NCBI GenBank assembly: GCA_946478985.1
Contig: CAMLDZ010000029.1
Location: 1 to 33,255 of the forward strand
DNA: 33,255 bases
Direction: 5' to 3'
Source of the DNA: an uncultured Solimonas sp.
GTDB taxonomy: Bacteria; Pseudomonadota; Gammaproteobacteria; Nevskiales; Nevskiaceae
Position numbers and translations under genes: made by a program. Position 1 is the first letter of the stretch; each line of letters opens with the position of its first letter. The notes under the pieces are model-generated. The model was not told the origin of the DNA. It did no database searches and worked only from the letters and a program-made list of their open reading frames with translations. Shown here one piece after another: positions 17,409 to 25,637 of the stretch.

Positions 17409-17917
17409 TGATGCGCACACTCGCCGCCACCCTGTTTGTCCTCGCCTCGCTGCTGCCGGGCCTCGCTGCGGCCGAAGCGATCCAGCTGCCGGTGGAAACC
17501 CTCGACGAGCGCCTGCTCGACGTGCCCGCCGAACTGCAGAAGACGCCACGGGTACTGGTGATCGGCTTCACCCATGCCTCGCAGAAGGCCACCAAGCCCT
17601 GGTTCGACAAACTGCTGCCGGGCTGCGGCGCCGGGCTGGGCTGCTACAACGTGTCGATCATCGAACGCATGCCGGGCTTCGCGCGCGGCTTCGCCGTCAG
17701 CAAGATGCGCGACGACGTGCCGGTCGCCCAGCACGGCCAGTGGCTGCTGGTCACCGAGAATTCCGCCGGCTGGCTGCAACTGGCCGGCACGGCCAAGGCC
17801 GATGATTCGGCCTACATCGTTGTCTTCGGCGCCGACGGCGCCGTCCGCGCACGGCTGCATGGCCAATGGTCGGCGGCGCTGCAAGCCGAGGTCGACAAGG
17901 CCGTCGCCACCCCCTGA
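17408..17917 (+). CDS. Predicted secreted protein, possibly thioredoxin-like fold
   Basis: A 169-residue protein inserted between def and fmt. The ATG at 17408 shares one base with the def stop (TGATG); a second ATG at 17411 is equally possible. The N-terminus is a signal peptide ([10 protein letters not shown] through LAAAEA, cleavage near residue 23). The mature part has a beta-strand TPRVLVIGFTH, a CX5C pair (Cys73 and Cys79), GQWLLVTENSAGWLQL and AYIVVFGADGAVRARLHG. This layout resembles thioredoxin-fold or Atp10-like proteins, in which the last strand is followed by DGxVRxxxxG. The canonical CxxC is missing, so oxidoreductase activity is not supported. The family assignment is tentative. 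Confidence 0.8.
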   Translation: MMRTLAATLFVLASLLPGLAAAEAIQLPVETLDERLLDVPAELQKTPRVLVIGFTHASQKATKPWFDKLLPGCGAGLGCYNVSIIERMPGFARGFAVSKMRDDVPVAQHGQWLLVTENSAGWLQLAGTAKADDSAYIVVFGADGAVRARLHGQWSAALQAEVDKAVATP

Positions 17918-17937
17918 GCGCGTACCGAGGCCGTGAC

Positions 17938-18864
17938 TTGAGACTGGTTTTCGCAGGAACTCCGGAGTTCGCGGTATCCGCGCTCGACGCGCTGCATGCG
18001 GCCGGGCATGAAATCGTCGGCGTCTACACGCAGCCGGACCGGCCGGCCGGGCGCGGCCGCAAGCTGGCGGCTTCGCCGGTAGCCGAGCGCGCCGCCGCGC
18101 TGCAGCTGCCGGTGTTCAAGCCGCAGACCCTGCGCGATCCCGCCGAACAGGACAAGCTGCGCGCGCTGGCGCCGGAGCTGATGGTGGTGGTCGCCTACGG
18201 CTTGATCCTGCCGCAGGCCGTGCTCGACATCCCGCGCCACGGCTGCTTCAACATCCATGCCTCGTTGCTGCCGCGCTGGCGTGGCGCGGCGCCGATCGCG
18301 CGGGCGATCGAGGCCGGCGACGGCGTCAGCGGCGTCACCATCATGCAGATGGATGCCGGCCTGGACACCGGGCCGATGCTGCTCTGGGAGCCGGTGCCGA
18401 TCAGCCCGGCGATGTCGGCCGGCGAACTGCACGACCAGCTGGCGGCGCTCGGCGCGCGGCTGATCGTCGAGGCGGTCGCCAAGCTCGGCCTGGGCGAGCT
18501 GCAGGCGCAGGCCCAGCCGGCCGAAGGCGCCAGCTACGCCAAAAAGCTCGACAAGGACGAAGCGCGCATCGACTGGACGGAGGACGCCGCACAGATCGCC
18601 CGCCGCATCCGCGCCTTCAACCCGGCGCCGGTCGCCTGGAGCGAGCTGGACGGCGAGCGGCTGCGCCTGTTCTCCGCCGAGGCCGTCGAGGGCGTCGGCG
18701 ACGCGGCGCCCGGCACCATCGTCAGCGCCGAAGCGCGCGGCATCGTCGTTGCCAGCGGCCGCGGCGGGGTCCGCCTGGGCCTGCTGCAATGGCCGGGCGG
18801 CAAGCCGCTGAGCGCTGCCCAGGCAGCCCATGGTCGCACCCTCGCCGGGCGTCGTTTTCAATGA
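17938..18864 (+). CDS. fmt: Methionyl-tRNA formyltransferase
   Basis: Formylates initiator Met-tRNA with 10-formyl-tetrahydrofolate. It has 308 residues from the proposed start. The N-terminal Rossmann domain begins RLVFAGTPEFAVSALDAL and includes TQPDRPAGRGRKL, the catalytic Asn and His region NIHASLLPRWRGAAPI, and MDAGLDTGPML with the catalytic Asp. The C-terminal domain contains EARIDWTEDAAQIARRIRAFNP. I choose TTG at 17938-17940 as the start because GAGG (17927-17930) is 7 nt upstream and it aligns with the start of E. coli Fmt; no ATG or GTG is suitably placed. The stop overlaps the next ATG by 4 bp (ATGA). Confidence 0.95.
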   Translation: MRLVFAGTPEFAVSALDALHAAGHEIVGVYTQPDRPAGRGRKLAASPVAERAAALQLPVFKPQTLRDPAEQDKLRALAPELMVVVAYGLILPQAVLDIPRHGCFNIHASLLPRWRGAAPIARAIEAGDGVSGVTIMQMDAGLDTGPMLLWEPVPISPAMSAGELHDQLAALGARLIVEAVAKLGLGELQAQAQPAEGASYAKKLDKDEARIDWTEDAAQIARRIRAFNPAPVAWSELDGERLRLFSAEAVEGVGDAAPGTIVSAEARGIVVASGRGGVRLGLLQWPGGKPLSAAQAAHGRTLAGRRFQ

Positions 18865-19052
18865 ATACCCCCGGGCCCGACGAACCCGAGCTGCCGCCGC
18901 CGCCGGACACGCCGGATTGCTGCTTCAGCGGCTGCGCGCAGTGCGTGCTCGACGACCACGCCGAGGAAATGCGCCTGTGGCGGCTGCAGTGCGACGAAAT
19001 CCGGCGCCGCCATCATCTGGGACAAACGCTGCGGCCTGACGCCCCGCCCTGA
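18861..19052 (+). CDS. Small Cys-rich oxidoreductase-like domain protein
   Basis: A 63-residue protein whose ATG overlaps the fmt stop (18861-18864, ATGA). A Pro-rich leader (EPELPPPPDTP) precedes CCFSGCAQCVLDDHAEEM (Cys20, 21, 25 and 28), the signature of the oxidoreductase-like N-terminal domain (PF09791 as I recall it), usually CC-x3-C-x2-C followed by a helix with D and E residues. A charged helix (about 29-53) ends the protein. Four clustered cysteines suggest metal binding, but no activity has been shown for this type as far as I know. Its role beside fmt is unknown; translation should be coupled to fmt. Confidence 0.78.
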   Translation: MNTPGPDEPELPPPPDTPDCCFSGCAQCVLDDHAEEMRLWRLQCDEIRRRHHLGQTLRPDAPP

Positions 19053-19220
19053 GTCGCCGGGGCCTGACGAGCGGTCGGGCACCTCTCTTGCGGTCTCCCG
19101 GCCGTTACGCGATGCTGGCAGCGGCGCTGACTGACGGATGAACGGGGTCATTCACGCGCTCTTTGGAGCTTCCAGGCATTACATAACAGCCAAACTGGAA
19201 GCCAACGGGAGACCAAAGTG

Positions 19221-19589
19221 ATGCCCCTGCTGCTGAGTCCGCAGTGCGAAGCGCTGAGCTTGCTGATCGGCTGGCTGTTCGCCGGTCTGGCGTTTCTTGC
19301 GGCCCGGCGCTCGCTGCTGGTCTGCGTCGTACTCGCCAGCCTCCTGCAAGCGACCTCTCAGGCCAGCCTGATCGGCACCTGCGCCTGGGCCTTGCTGCCG
19401 TGGCCGCTGTCGCTGACGCCGGTCCTGGCCGGCGCCCAACAAAGCCTGGCGATCCTCGCCGGCAATGCCCTGCTCGCCGGCTGCCTGTGGCTGACGATGC
19501 AGTTGCTGCGTCGGTACGCCAGCCATTGCGCGGAGCTTTACCGCCAGCGTTTCGAGCAACTGGTCGACCAGGATCAGCCACGCCGCTGA
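19221..19589 (+). CDS. Small hypothetical inner-membrane protein
   Basis: A 122-residue protein with about three to four hydrophobic segments (roughly 9-28, 31-52, 54-72 and 76-95) and a charged C-terminal tail (LLRRYASHCAELYRQRFEQL). The ATG at 19221 has GGGAGA 8 nt upstream; an in-frame GTG at 19218 is one codon earlier. Shine-Dalgarno spacing and codon use like its neighbours support a real gene. I do not recognise the family. The preceding 168 bp hold GCCCCG/CGGGGC (19041-19063) but no clear promoter. It lies 108 bp before rsmB. Confidence 0.65.
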   Translation: MPLLLSPQCEALSLLIGWLFAGLAFLAARRSLLVCVVLASLLQATSQASLIGTCAWALLPWPLSLTPVLAGAQQSLAILAGNALLAGCLWLTMQLLRRYASHCAELYRQRFEQLVDQDQPRR

Positions 19590-19627
19590 CAGAAGCGCTT
19601 GTTTTACGACGACACCGGTTCTGGCGT

Positions 19628-19658
19628 GCCGGCGACGCGACGCCGGCGCGACTATGAT
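19628..19658 (+). promoter_or_regulatory. Hairpin and candidate -10 element before rsmB
   Basis: A perfect 7-bp stem GCCGGCG/CGCCGGC (19628-19634 and 19641-19647) is followed by TATGAT (19653-19658), a good -10 match 39 bp before the rsmB GTG. No -35 box is visible at normal spacing because the hairpin occupies that region. There is no T-run, so it is not an intrinsic terminator for the upstream gene. Confidence 0.3.
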
Positions 19659-19697
19659 GTGCGGCCTTTTTCGCATGGCCGCCCCGGCCGGTGACTC

Positions 19698-21017
19698 GTG
19701 CAGCCTCCGTCGCCCCGCAGCAGCAGTACCCGCAGCCTCAACGTCCGCGCTGCGGCCGCGCGCACGATCAGCCGCGTGTTGCGGGGCGCCAGCCTCGACG
19801 ACGCGCTGCAGCCGGCCTCCCGCTACCGTGTCCCCGCCGATGCCGCGATGGCACGGCTGCTTGCTTACGGCGTGCTGCGCGAGCTGAGCCTGCTGCAATG
19901 GCTGGTCGCGCAGATGGTCGAAAAACCGCTGCCCGCGGACGACGAGACGCAGACCCTGCTGCTGGTCGGCCTCTACCAGCTGCGCAATCTGGAAACGCCG
20001 GCCCACGCGGCCATCAACGAAACTGTCGCCGCCACCGAATACCTGCGCCGTCCGCAGGCCAGCGGCCTGGTCAATGCCGTGCTGCGCCGCTACCAGCGCG
20101 AGCACGCCGCGCTCGAAGCACGTCTGCCGGCCGAACCAGCCCTGCGTTACTCGCATCCGGCCTGGCTGCTCCAGCAGCTGCAGGCCGACTGGCCGGCGCA
20201 GTGGGAAGCCCTGCTGGCCGCCAACAATGCACAGGGCCCGCTGACGCTGCGCGTCAACCGCCGGCGCCTGTCGCGCGACGAATACCTCAAGCGCCTGGGC
20301 GAGATGCAGATCGCCGCGGAGGCGGTGGCGGGCGTGCCGGACGCGGTGATGCTGGCCGAGCCGCGGCCGGTCGAGAAGATTCCCGGCTTCACCACCGGCC
20401 AGGTATCGGTGCAGGACGCCTCCGCACAGATCGCCGCCGGACTGCTGCAGGTGCAGGACGGCCAGCGCGTGCTCGACGCCTGCGCCGCACCCGGCGGCAA
20501 GACCGCGCACCTGCTCGAACAGGCCGACGTCGAGGTGATTGCCGTCGACAGCGATCCACAGCGCTTGATCCGCGTCGACGAGAACCTGCGCCGCCTCAAG
20601 CTCGAGGCCCGGCTGGTCGCCGGCGACGCCGGCGAGCCGGCCCGCTGGTGGGACCGCTGGCCGTTCGACCGCATCCTGCTCGACGCGCCCTGTTCCGCCA
20701 CCGGCGTGATCCGCCGCCACCCGGATATCAAATGGCTGCGCCGCGACACCGACATCGCCGCGCTGCAGGCCACGCAGCTGCGCCTGCTCGAGGCCTGCTG
20801 GACGATGCTCAAGCCCGGCGGCCGCCTGGTCTATGCAACCTGCTCGACGCTATCGGCCGAGGGCGACGAGGTGGTCAAGCGCTTCCAGCGGCTGCACGAG
20901 GATGCGCAGGTGCAGGCGATCGCGGCCAACTGGGGCGAGGCCACTGCCCTGGGCCGCCGGCTCGCACCGGGCGGCGCGCACGACGGCTTCTACTACGCGG
21001 CCCTGCACAAGGGCTGA
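19698..21017 (+). CDS. rsmB: 16S rRNA m5C967 methyltransferase
   Basis: SAM-dependent methylation of C967 in 16S rRNA. It has 439 residues. The N-terminal NusB-like RNA-binding domain (about 15-140) contains ARLLAYGVLREL and GLYQLRNLETPAHAAINETV. The catalytic domain has VQDASAQ (238-244), the SAM motif LDACAAPGGKT (259-269), the catalytic cysteine motif LDAPCSATGVIRRHPDIKW (Cys332) and YATCS (Cys382), all very close to E. coli RsmB. Translation probably starts at GTG 19698; the protein then begins with a Ser/Arg-rich leader of about 12 residues. The gene ends 10 bp from the convergent AraC-family gene, leaving no room for a normal terminator. Confidence 0.96.
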   Translation: MQPPSPRSSSTRSLNVRAAAARTISRVLRGASLDDALQPASRYRVPADAAMARLLAYGVLRELSLLQWLVAQMVEKPLPADDETQTLLLVGLYQLRNLETPAHAAINETVAATEYLRRPQASGLVNAVLRRYQREHAALEARLPAEPALRYSHPAWLLQQLQADWPAQWEALLAANNAQGPLTLRVNRRRLSRDEYLKRLGEMQIAAEAVAGVPDAVMLAEPRPVEKIPGFTTGQVSVQDASAQIAAGLLQVQDGQRVLDACAAPGGKTAHLLEQADVEVIAVDSDPQRLIRVDENLRRLKLEARLVAGDAGEPARWWDRWPFDRILLDAPCSATGVIRRHPDIKWLRRDTDIAALQATQLRLLEACWTMLKPGGRLVYATCSTLSAEGDEVVKRFQRLHEDAQVQAIAANWGEATALGRRLAPGGAHDGFYYAALHKG

Positions 21018-21027
21018 CCCCCGTCCT

Positions 21028-22062
21028 TCAAACGGTTTCCGCCACCCGCCGCGGCCGGAAGTCGCCCGGGCTGCCGCCGGTCCACTGCCGGAAGGCGCGG
21101 TGGAAGGCGGAGGGCTCGGCGAAACCCAGCGCATGCGCCACATCGAGCACGCTGCGCTGCGGATCGGCCAGGTACTGCAGGGCCAGCTCGCGCCGCCGCG
21201 AGTTCTTCTCGGCGCGGTACGAGGAGCCGTCGCGCTCCAGCTGGCGACGCAGCGTGGTCGGACTCAGGTGCAGTTCGCGCGCCAGTGTCTCGAAGGTCGG
21301 CCACTGCTCCGGCTCCAGCTGCCGCAGACGACGGCGCACGCGCGCACTGGCGCTGTGCGGGTTCTTGTACTTGAGGACGAAGCTCTGCGGGGCGTTCTGC
21401 AGAAATGCCTTGGCGGTCTGCTCGGTCTGCACGATCGGCAGCCGCAGATCGAGCGGATCGAAGGCGAATCGGGTCACTTGCCGGTCGAAAGCCAGATGCT
21501 CGCCGATGATCTGCAAATACTCGCGGTGCCAGGCCGGCTGCGGATAGGCCAGCTCGGCGGCACTGATGACGACGCGCCGGCCGACCAGCCAGCAGACCAG
21601 CCCGTGCAGCATCACGAACAGGGTTTCGTGTGCGAAAACCTTGCCTTTTGAGTCAATAGTCCGCTTTTCGACAAAACGGATCGCCGCCTCGCCGCCGGCG
21701 ACGTCGATCTCGACGCGGGTGTCGTCGATCAGCAGGTTGATGAAGCGCGCGGCACGACGCAGGGCCTGGCGCAGGTTGCGCGTGTGCAGCATCAGCTGGC
21801 ACAGCGTGGCGAAGCTGCCGACCCGCATCGGCCGCGCATCCAGGCCGAAGAACTCGTCGTCGAGCGCCGCCGCGACCGCCAGCCAGAAGCGGCCGAAAGC
21901 CTCGGCACTGACGCGCGATTCGCTGTTCGCCAAGGTCTTGACCGCGATCCGCGCGCCGCGGAGCATCGGCTCCGCATCCACCCCCTTGCGCGCCAGCGAG
22001 GCGACTGCCTCGTTGACGAACGCGACCGAGATGGTGCCGGGCGACGGCGCAGACTTCGGCAT
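21028..22062 (-). CDS. AraC-family transcriptional regulator (AraC-type arabinose-binding-like N-domain)
   Basis: A 344-residue regulator. The N-terminal region (about 15-215) matches the Arabinose_bd-type sensing domain seen in the OruR/PhbR-like AraC subgroup (GVDAEPMLRGARI, FGRFWLAVAAALDDEFFGLDARPM split, HETLFVMLHGLVCWLVGR). The C-terminal AraC double HTH (about 255-340) has LARELHLSPTTLRRQL as the first helix pair and VLDVAHALGFAEPSAFHRAFRQWTGGSP as the second. It is divergent from icmF with a 123-bp shared upstream region, so control of the acyl-CoA genes is the simplest guess. The inducer is unknown. Confidence 0.9.
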   Translation of the reverse strand: MPKSAPSPGTISVAFVNEAVASLARKGVDAEPMLRGARIAVKTLANSESRVSAEAFGRFWLAVAAALDDEFFGLDARPMRVGSFATLCQLMLHTRNLRQALRRAARFINLLIDDTRVEIDVAGGEAAIRFVEKRTIDSKGKVFAHETLFVMLHGLVCWLVGRRVVISAAELAYPQPAWHREYLQIIGEHLAFDRQVTRFAFDPLDLRLPIVQTEQTAKAFLQNAPQSFVLKYKNPHSASARVRRRLRQLEPEQWPTFETLARELHLSPTTLRRQLERDGSSYRAEKNSRRRELALQYLADPQRSVLDVAHALGFAEPSAFHRAFRQWTGGSPGDFRPRRVAETV

Positions 22063-22136
22063 GCTTTCTCGCTAAGGACGGACGGATGCAAATTCTGCCA
22101 CCTGCGGCGGCGCTTTTGGTCATCGCTTCCGGGCGC

Positions 22137-22174
22137 CGTCCGCTATAACGTCCGCAGGTTTCTTCAACCTGAAG
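22137..22174 (+). promoter_or_regulatory. Candidate icmF promoter with direct and inverted repeats
   Basis: TATAAC (22144-22149) is a good -10 element 36 bp before the icmF ATG, but I see no -35 at 16-18 bp. It is flanked by two copies of CGTCCGC (22137-22143 and 22149-22155), and the inverse GGACGGACGG occurs at 22075-22084. CTTCA-ACC-TGAAG (22162-22174) is a short inverted repeat in the leader. A weak -35 beside repeats fits activation by the divergent AraC-type protein, which is inference. Confidence 0.35.
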
Positions 22175-22185
22175 TGAGAGGCCTC

Positions 22186-25100
22186 ATGTCCGCCGTAATC
22201 GATCCCAAGCCGCAAGCCGACGCCTCGCCGCTGCGCTTTGTCACCGCCGCCTCGCTGTTCGATGGCCATGACGCCGCGATCAACGTGATGCGCCGCCTGA
22301 TCCAGGCGCAGGGCGCCGAAGTCATCCACCTGGGCCACAACCGCTCGGTCGAGGACGTGGTCCGCGCCGCGCTGCAGGAAGATGCCGACGCCATCGCGCT
22401 GTCGAGCTACCAGGGCGGCCACAACGAATTCTTCAAGTACATGGTCGACACGCTCGCCGAGCGCGGCGCCAGCCACATCCGCGTGTTCGGCGGCGGCGGC
22501 GGCACCATCACGCCGGAAGAAATCGCCGTGCTGCACGAGCAGGGCGTCGAGCGCATCTACCACCCGAACGACGGCAGCAAGCTCGGCCTGGTGGGCATGA
22601 TCGAGGACCTGATCAAGCGCGCCGAATCGCATCGCCAGAACAGCGCCAAGCCGGCGCCGGCGTCGATCGACGACGAAATCAGCGTCGGCCGCTGGCTGTC
22701 GGCGCTGGAAGACGACGTGTTCTCGGAAGCCGAGCTGGTCAAGCTGCGCAAGGAATGGCAGCTGGCGGGCGCCAAGACGCCGGTCATCGGCTTCACCGGC
22801 ACCGGCGGCGCCGGCAAGTCCTCGGTGGTGGACGAACTGCTGCTGCGCTTCCTGCAGGCCTTCCCGCAGATGCGCATTGCCGTGCTGGCGGTCGATCCGA
22901 CGCGCCGCCGCTCCGGTGGCGCGCTGCTGGGCGACCGCATCCGCATGAACTCGCTGCGCAATCCGCGCACCTTCATGCGCTCGATGGCAACGCGCCGCCA
23001 GCACGCCGCGACCAACTCGGTGCTCAAGGACGGCATCTCCTTCCTGCGCAGCCTCAACTACGACCTCGTCATCGTCGAAACCGCCGGCATCGGCCAGAGC
23101 GATTCGGAAATCGTCGACCTCGTCGACTTCCCGATGTACGTGATGACCAGCGAGTACGGCGCCGCCAGCCAGCTGGAAAAGATCGACATGATCGACTTCG
23201 CCGAAGTCATCGTGCTCAACAAGTTCGACCGCCGCGGCGCCGAGGACGCGCTGCGCGATGTGCGCAAGCAGTGGAAGCGCAACCGCGTGAAGTTCGAGCT
23301 CAAGGACGAGGACGTCCCGGTCTACCCGACCATCGCCAGCCAGTTCAACGATCCGGGCGTGACCTGGATGTTCACCAACGTCTGCCGCCTGCTGCGCGAG
23401 AGGCTGAACCTGCCGGCCGAGAAGTGGACGCCGAATCTCGACACCACCATCAAGGAACCGCGCGCCACCGTCCTGATCCCGGGCAACCGTACGCGCTATC
23501 TGGCCGAGATCGCCGAGTCGGGCCGCGCCATCAACAAGGCCTGCGAGCAGCAGGACGACATCGCCAACCGCGCGCAGTCGCTGTGGGAGGCGCTCAAGGA
23601 ACTCGAAGACGCCAAGCTGCCGAAGCCGCTCGACGTCTATGCCGGCGAAGACCTCACGCAGGGCGGCGACAAGAGCCTGCTGGTGCTGCGCAGCCGCTAC
23701 AACGAAGCGATCAAGGGTCTGAGCGCCGACTCGATCAACCTGCTGCGCGAATGGCCGGAGCGCCTCAAGGGCGTTACCGAACCGCAATACACCTACTACG
23801 TGCGCGGCAAGCCGGTGTCCGGCGACAACTACAGCGAATCGCTGAGCCGCTCGCAGATTCCGAAGGTCGCCGCACCCAAGTACGAATCCTGGGGCGAGCT
23901 GCTGCGCTTCCTGCTCAAGGAAAACCTGCCGGGCGGCTACCCGTACACGGCCGGCATCTACCCGTACCGCCGCGTCGGCGAAGACCCGATCCGCATGTTC
24001 GCCGGTGAAGGCACGCCGGAGCGCACCAACCGCCGCTTCCACTACCTGAGCCGCCCGGACGCGCCGACGCGCCTGTCGACCGCGTTCGACTCGGTGACGC
24101 TGTACGGCGAAGACCCGGCGGTGCGCCCGGACATCTACGGCAAGATCGGCAACTCCGGTGTCAACATCGCGACGCTGGACGACATGAAGAAGCTGTATTC
24201 CGGCTTCGACCTCTGCCTGCCGACCACCTCGGTGTCGATGACGATCAACGGCCCGGCGCCGATGATCCTGGCGATGTTCATGAACACCGCGATCGACCAG
24301 CAGGTCGAGAAGTACCTCAAGGCCGATCCGGCACGCTGGGCGCAAGCCGAGAAGACCATCGCCAAGCTGTTCGAAGGCCGCACCCGCCCCAGCTACTCCG
24401 GCGAGCTGCCGGAGGGCAACAACGGCCTGGGTCTGGGCCTGCTCGGCGTGACCGGCGACCAGCTGGTCGACGCCGACACCTACGAAAAGATCAAGCGCGA
24501 GACGATGTCGGTGGTGCGCGGCACCGTGCAGGCCGACATCCTCAAGGAAGACCAGGCGCAGAACACCTGCATCTTCTCGACCGAGTTCGCGCTGCGCATG
24601 ATGGGCGACATCCAGCAGTGCTTCGTCGAACGCGGCGTGCGCAACTTCTACTCGGTGTCGATCTCCGGCTACCACATCGCCGAAGCCGGTGCGAACCCGA
24701 TCAGCCAGCTCGCCTTCACGCTGGCCAACGGCTTCACCTTCGTCGAGTACTACCTCGCGCGCGGCATGAAGATCGACGACTTCGCGCCGAACCTGTCGTT
24801 CTTCTTCTCCAACGGCATGGACCCGGAGTACACGGTGATCGGCCGTGTCGCCCGCCGCATCTGGGCGCGCGCGATGCGCGAGCGCTACAACGGCAACGAA
24901 CGCAGCCAGATGCTGAAGTACCACATCCAGACGTCCGGCCGTTCGCTGCACGCGCAGGAAATCCAGTTCAACGACATCCGTACCACGCTGCAGGCGCTGT
25001 ACGCACTGTTCGACAACTGCAACTCGCTGCATACCAACGCCTACGATGAGGCGATCACCACGCCGACCGAGGAATCGGTGCGTCGCGCGGTGGCGATCCA

Positions 25101-25617
25101 GCTGATCATCAACCGCGAGATGGGTCTGAACTACTGCGAGAACCCCTGGCAGGGCAGCTTCGTGGTCGACCAGCTCACCGACCTGGTCGAGGAAGCCGTG
25201 TACAAGGAGTTCGAGGCGATCTCCGAGCGCGGCGGCGTGCTGGGCGCGATGGACACCATGTACCAGCGCGGCAAGATCCAGGAAGAGTCGCTGTACTACG
25301 AACACAAGAAGCACGACGGCTCGCTGCCGCTGATCGGCGTCAACACCTTCCTGCCGAAGAACGGCGGCGAGATCGCCACGACGATCGAGCTGATCCGCTC
25401 CACGGAAGAGGAGAAGGCACAGCAGATCGACAACGTCGCCGTCTACCGCGAGCTGCGCAACACGCTCAAGGCCGACAGCCTGAAGAATCTGCAGCAGACC
25501 GCGCGCGAGCGCCGCAACATCTTCGAATCGCTGCTGGAAGCGGTGAAGTACAACTCGCTGGGCCAGATCAGCCATGCGCTGTACGACGTCGGCGGCGAAT
25601 ACCGCCGCAACATGTAA
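22186..25617 (+). CDS. icmF: Fused isobutyryl-CoA-type mutase IcmF (B12 domain, MeaI-like GTPase, mutase)
   Basis: A 1143-residue adenosylcobalamin-dependent carbon-skeleton mutase fused to its G-protein chaperone. The cobalamin domain (about 17-150) has SLFDGHDAAINVM with the lower-ligand His28, SSYQGGH and FGGGGG. The GTPase domain has Walker A GTGGAGKSS (205-213), ETAGIGQSD and NKFD (345-348). The mutase barrel (about 565-1143) has YPYTAGIYPYRR, SVSMTINGPAPMILAMF, EDQAQNTCIFSTEF and SGYHIAEAGANP. The position that is Arg in methylmalonyl-CoA mutase is Gln792 here, which argues for isobutyryl/butyryl-CoA-type substrates. The partner position appears to be Tyr592 instead of the Phe of characterised IcmF. 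It is about 50 residues longer than IcmF proteins I recall, with an extra stretch near 711-775. GAGAGG precedes the ATG. Confidence 0.95.
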   Translation: MSAVIDPKPQADASPLRFVTAASLFDGHDAAINVMRRLIQAQGAEVIHLGHNRSVEDVVRAALQEDADAIALSSYQGGHNEFFKYMVDTLAERGASHIRVFGGGGGTITPEEIAVLHEQGVERIYHPNDGSKLGLVGMIEDLIKRAESHRQNSAKPAPASIDDEISVGRWLSALEDDVFSEAELVKLRKEWQLAGAKTPVIGFTGTGGAGKSSVVDELLLRFLQAFPQMRIAVLAVDPTRRRSGGALLGDRIRMNSLRNPRTFMRSMATRRQHAATNSVLKDGISFLRSLNYDLVIVETAGIGQSDSEIVDLVDFPMYVMTSEYGAASQLEKIDMIDFAEVIVLNKFDRRGAEDALRDVRKQWKRNRVKFELKDEDVPVYPTIASQFNDPGVTWMFTNVCRLLRERLNLPAEKWTPNLDTTIKEPRATVLIPGNRTRYLAEIAESGRAINKACEQQDDIANRAQSLWEALKELEDAKLPKPLDVYAGEDLTQGGDKSLLVLRSRYNEAIKGLSADSINLLREWPERLKGVTEPQYTYYVRGKPVSGDNYSESLSRSQIPKVAAPKYESWGELLRFLLKENLPGGYPYTAGIYPYRRVGEDPIRMFAGEGTPERTNRRFHYLSRPDAPTRLSTAFDSVTLYGEDPAVRPDIYGKIGNSGVNIATLDDMKKLYSGFDLCLPTTSVSMTINGPAPMILAMFMNTAIDQQVEKYLKADPARWAQAEKTIAKLFEGRTRPSYSGELPEGNNGLGLGLLGVTGDQLVDADTYEKIKRETMSVVRGTVQADILKEDQAQNTCIFSTEFALRMMGDIQQCFVERGVRNFYSVSISGYHIAEAGANPISQLAFTLANGFTFVEYYLARGMKIDDFAPNLSFFFSNGMDPEYTVIGRVARRIWARAMRERYNGNERSQMLKYHIQTSGRSLHAQEIQFNDIRTTLQALYALFDNCNSLHTNAYDEAITTPTEESVRRAVAIQLIINREMGLNYCENPWQGSFVVDQLTDLVEEAVYKEFEAISERGGVLGAMDTMYQRGKIQEESLYYEHKKHDGSLPLIGVNTFLPKNGGEIATTIELIRSTEEEKAQQIDNVAVYRELRNTLKADSLKNLQQTARERRNIFESLLEAVKYNSLGQISHALYDVGGEYRRNM

Positions 25618-25637
25618 GGCATATCGCAACAGCACCA

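Noticed and set aside
19041..19063. Terminator after the small Cys-rich gene
   Set aside because: It has only a 6-bp stem with an 11-nt loop and no T-run, and it overlaps the coding end.
22186..25617. Methylmalonyl-CoA mutase (propionate to succinate route)
   Set aside because: The carboxylate-binding Arg of methylmalonyl-CoA mutases is Gln here, and the B12-GTPase-mutase fusion order is that of IcmF. Propionate is better explained by acnD and prpF.
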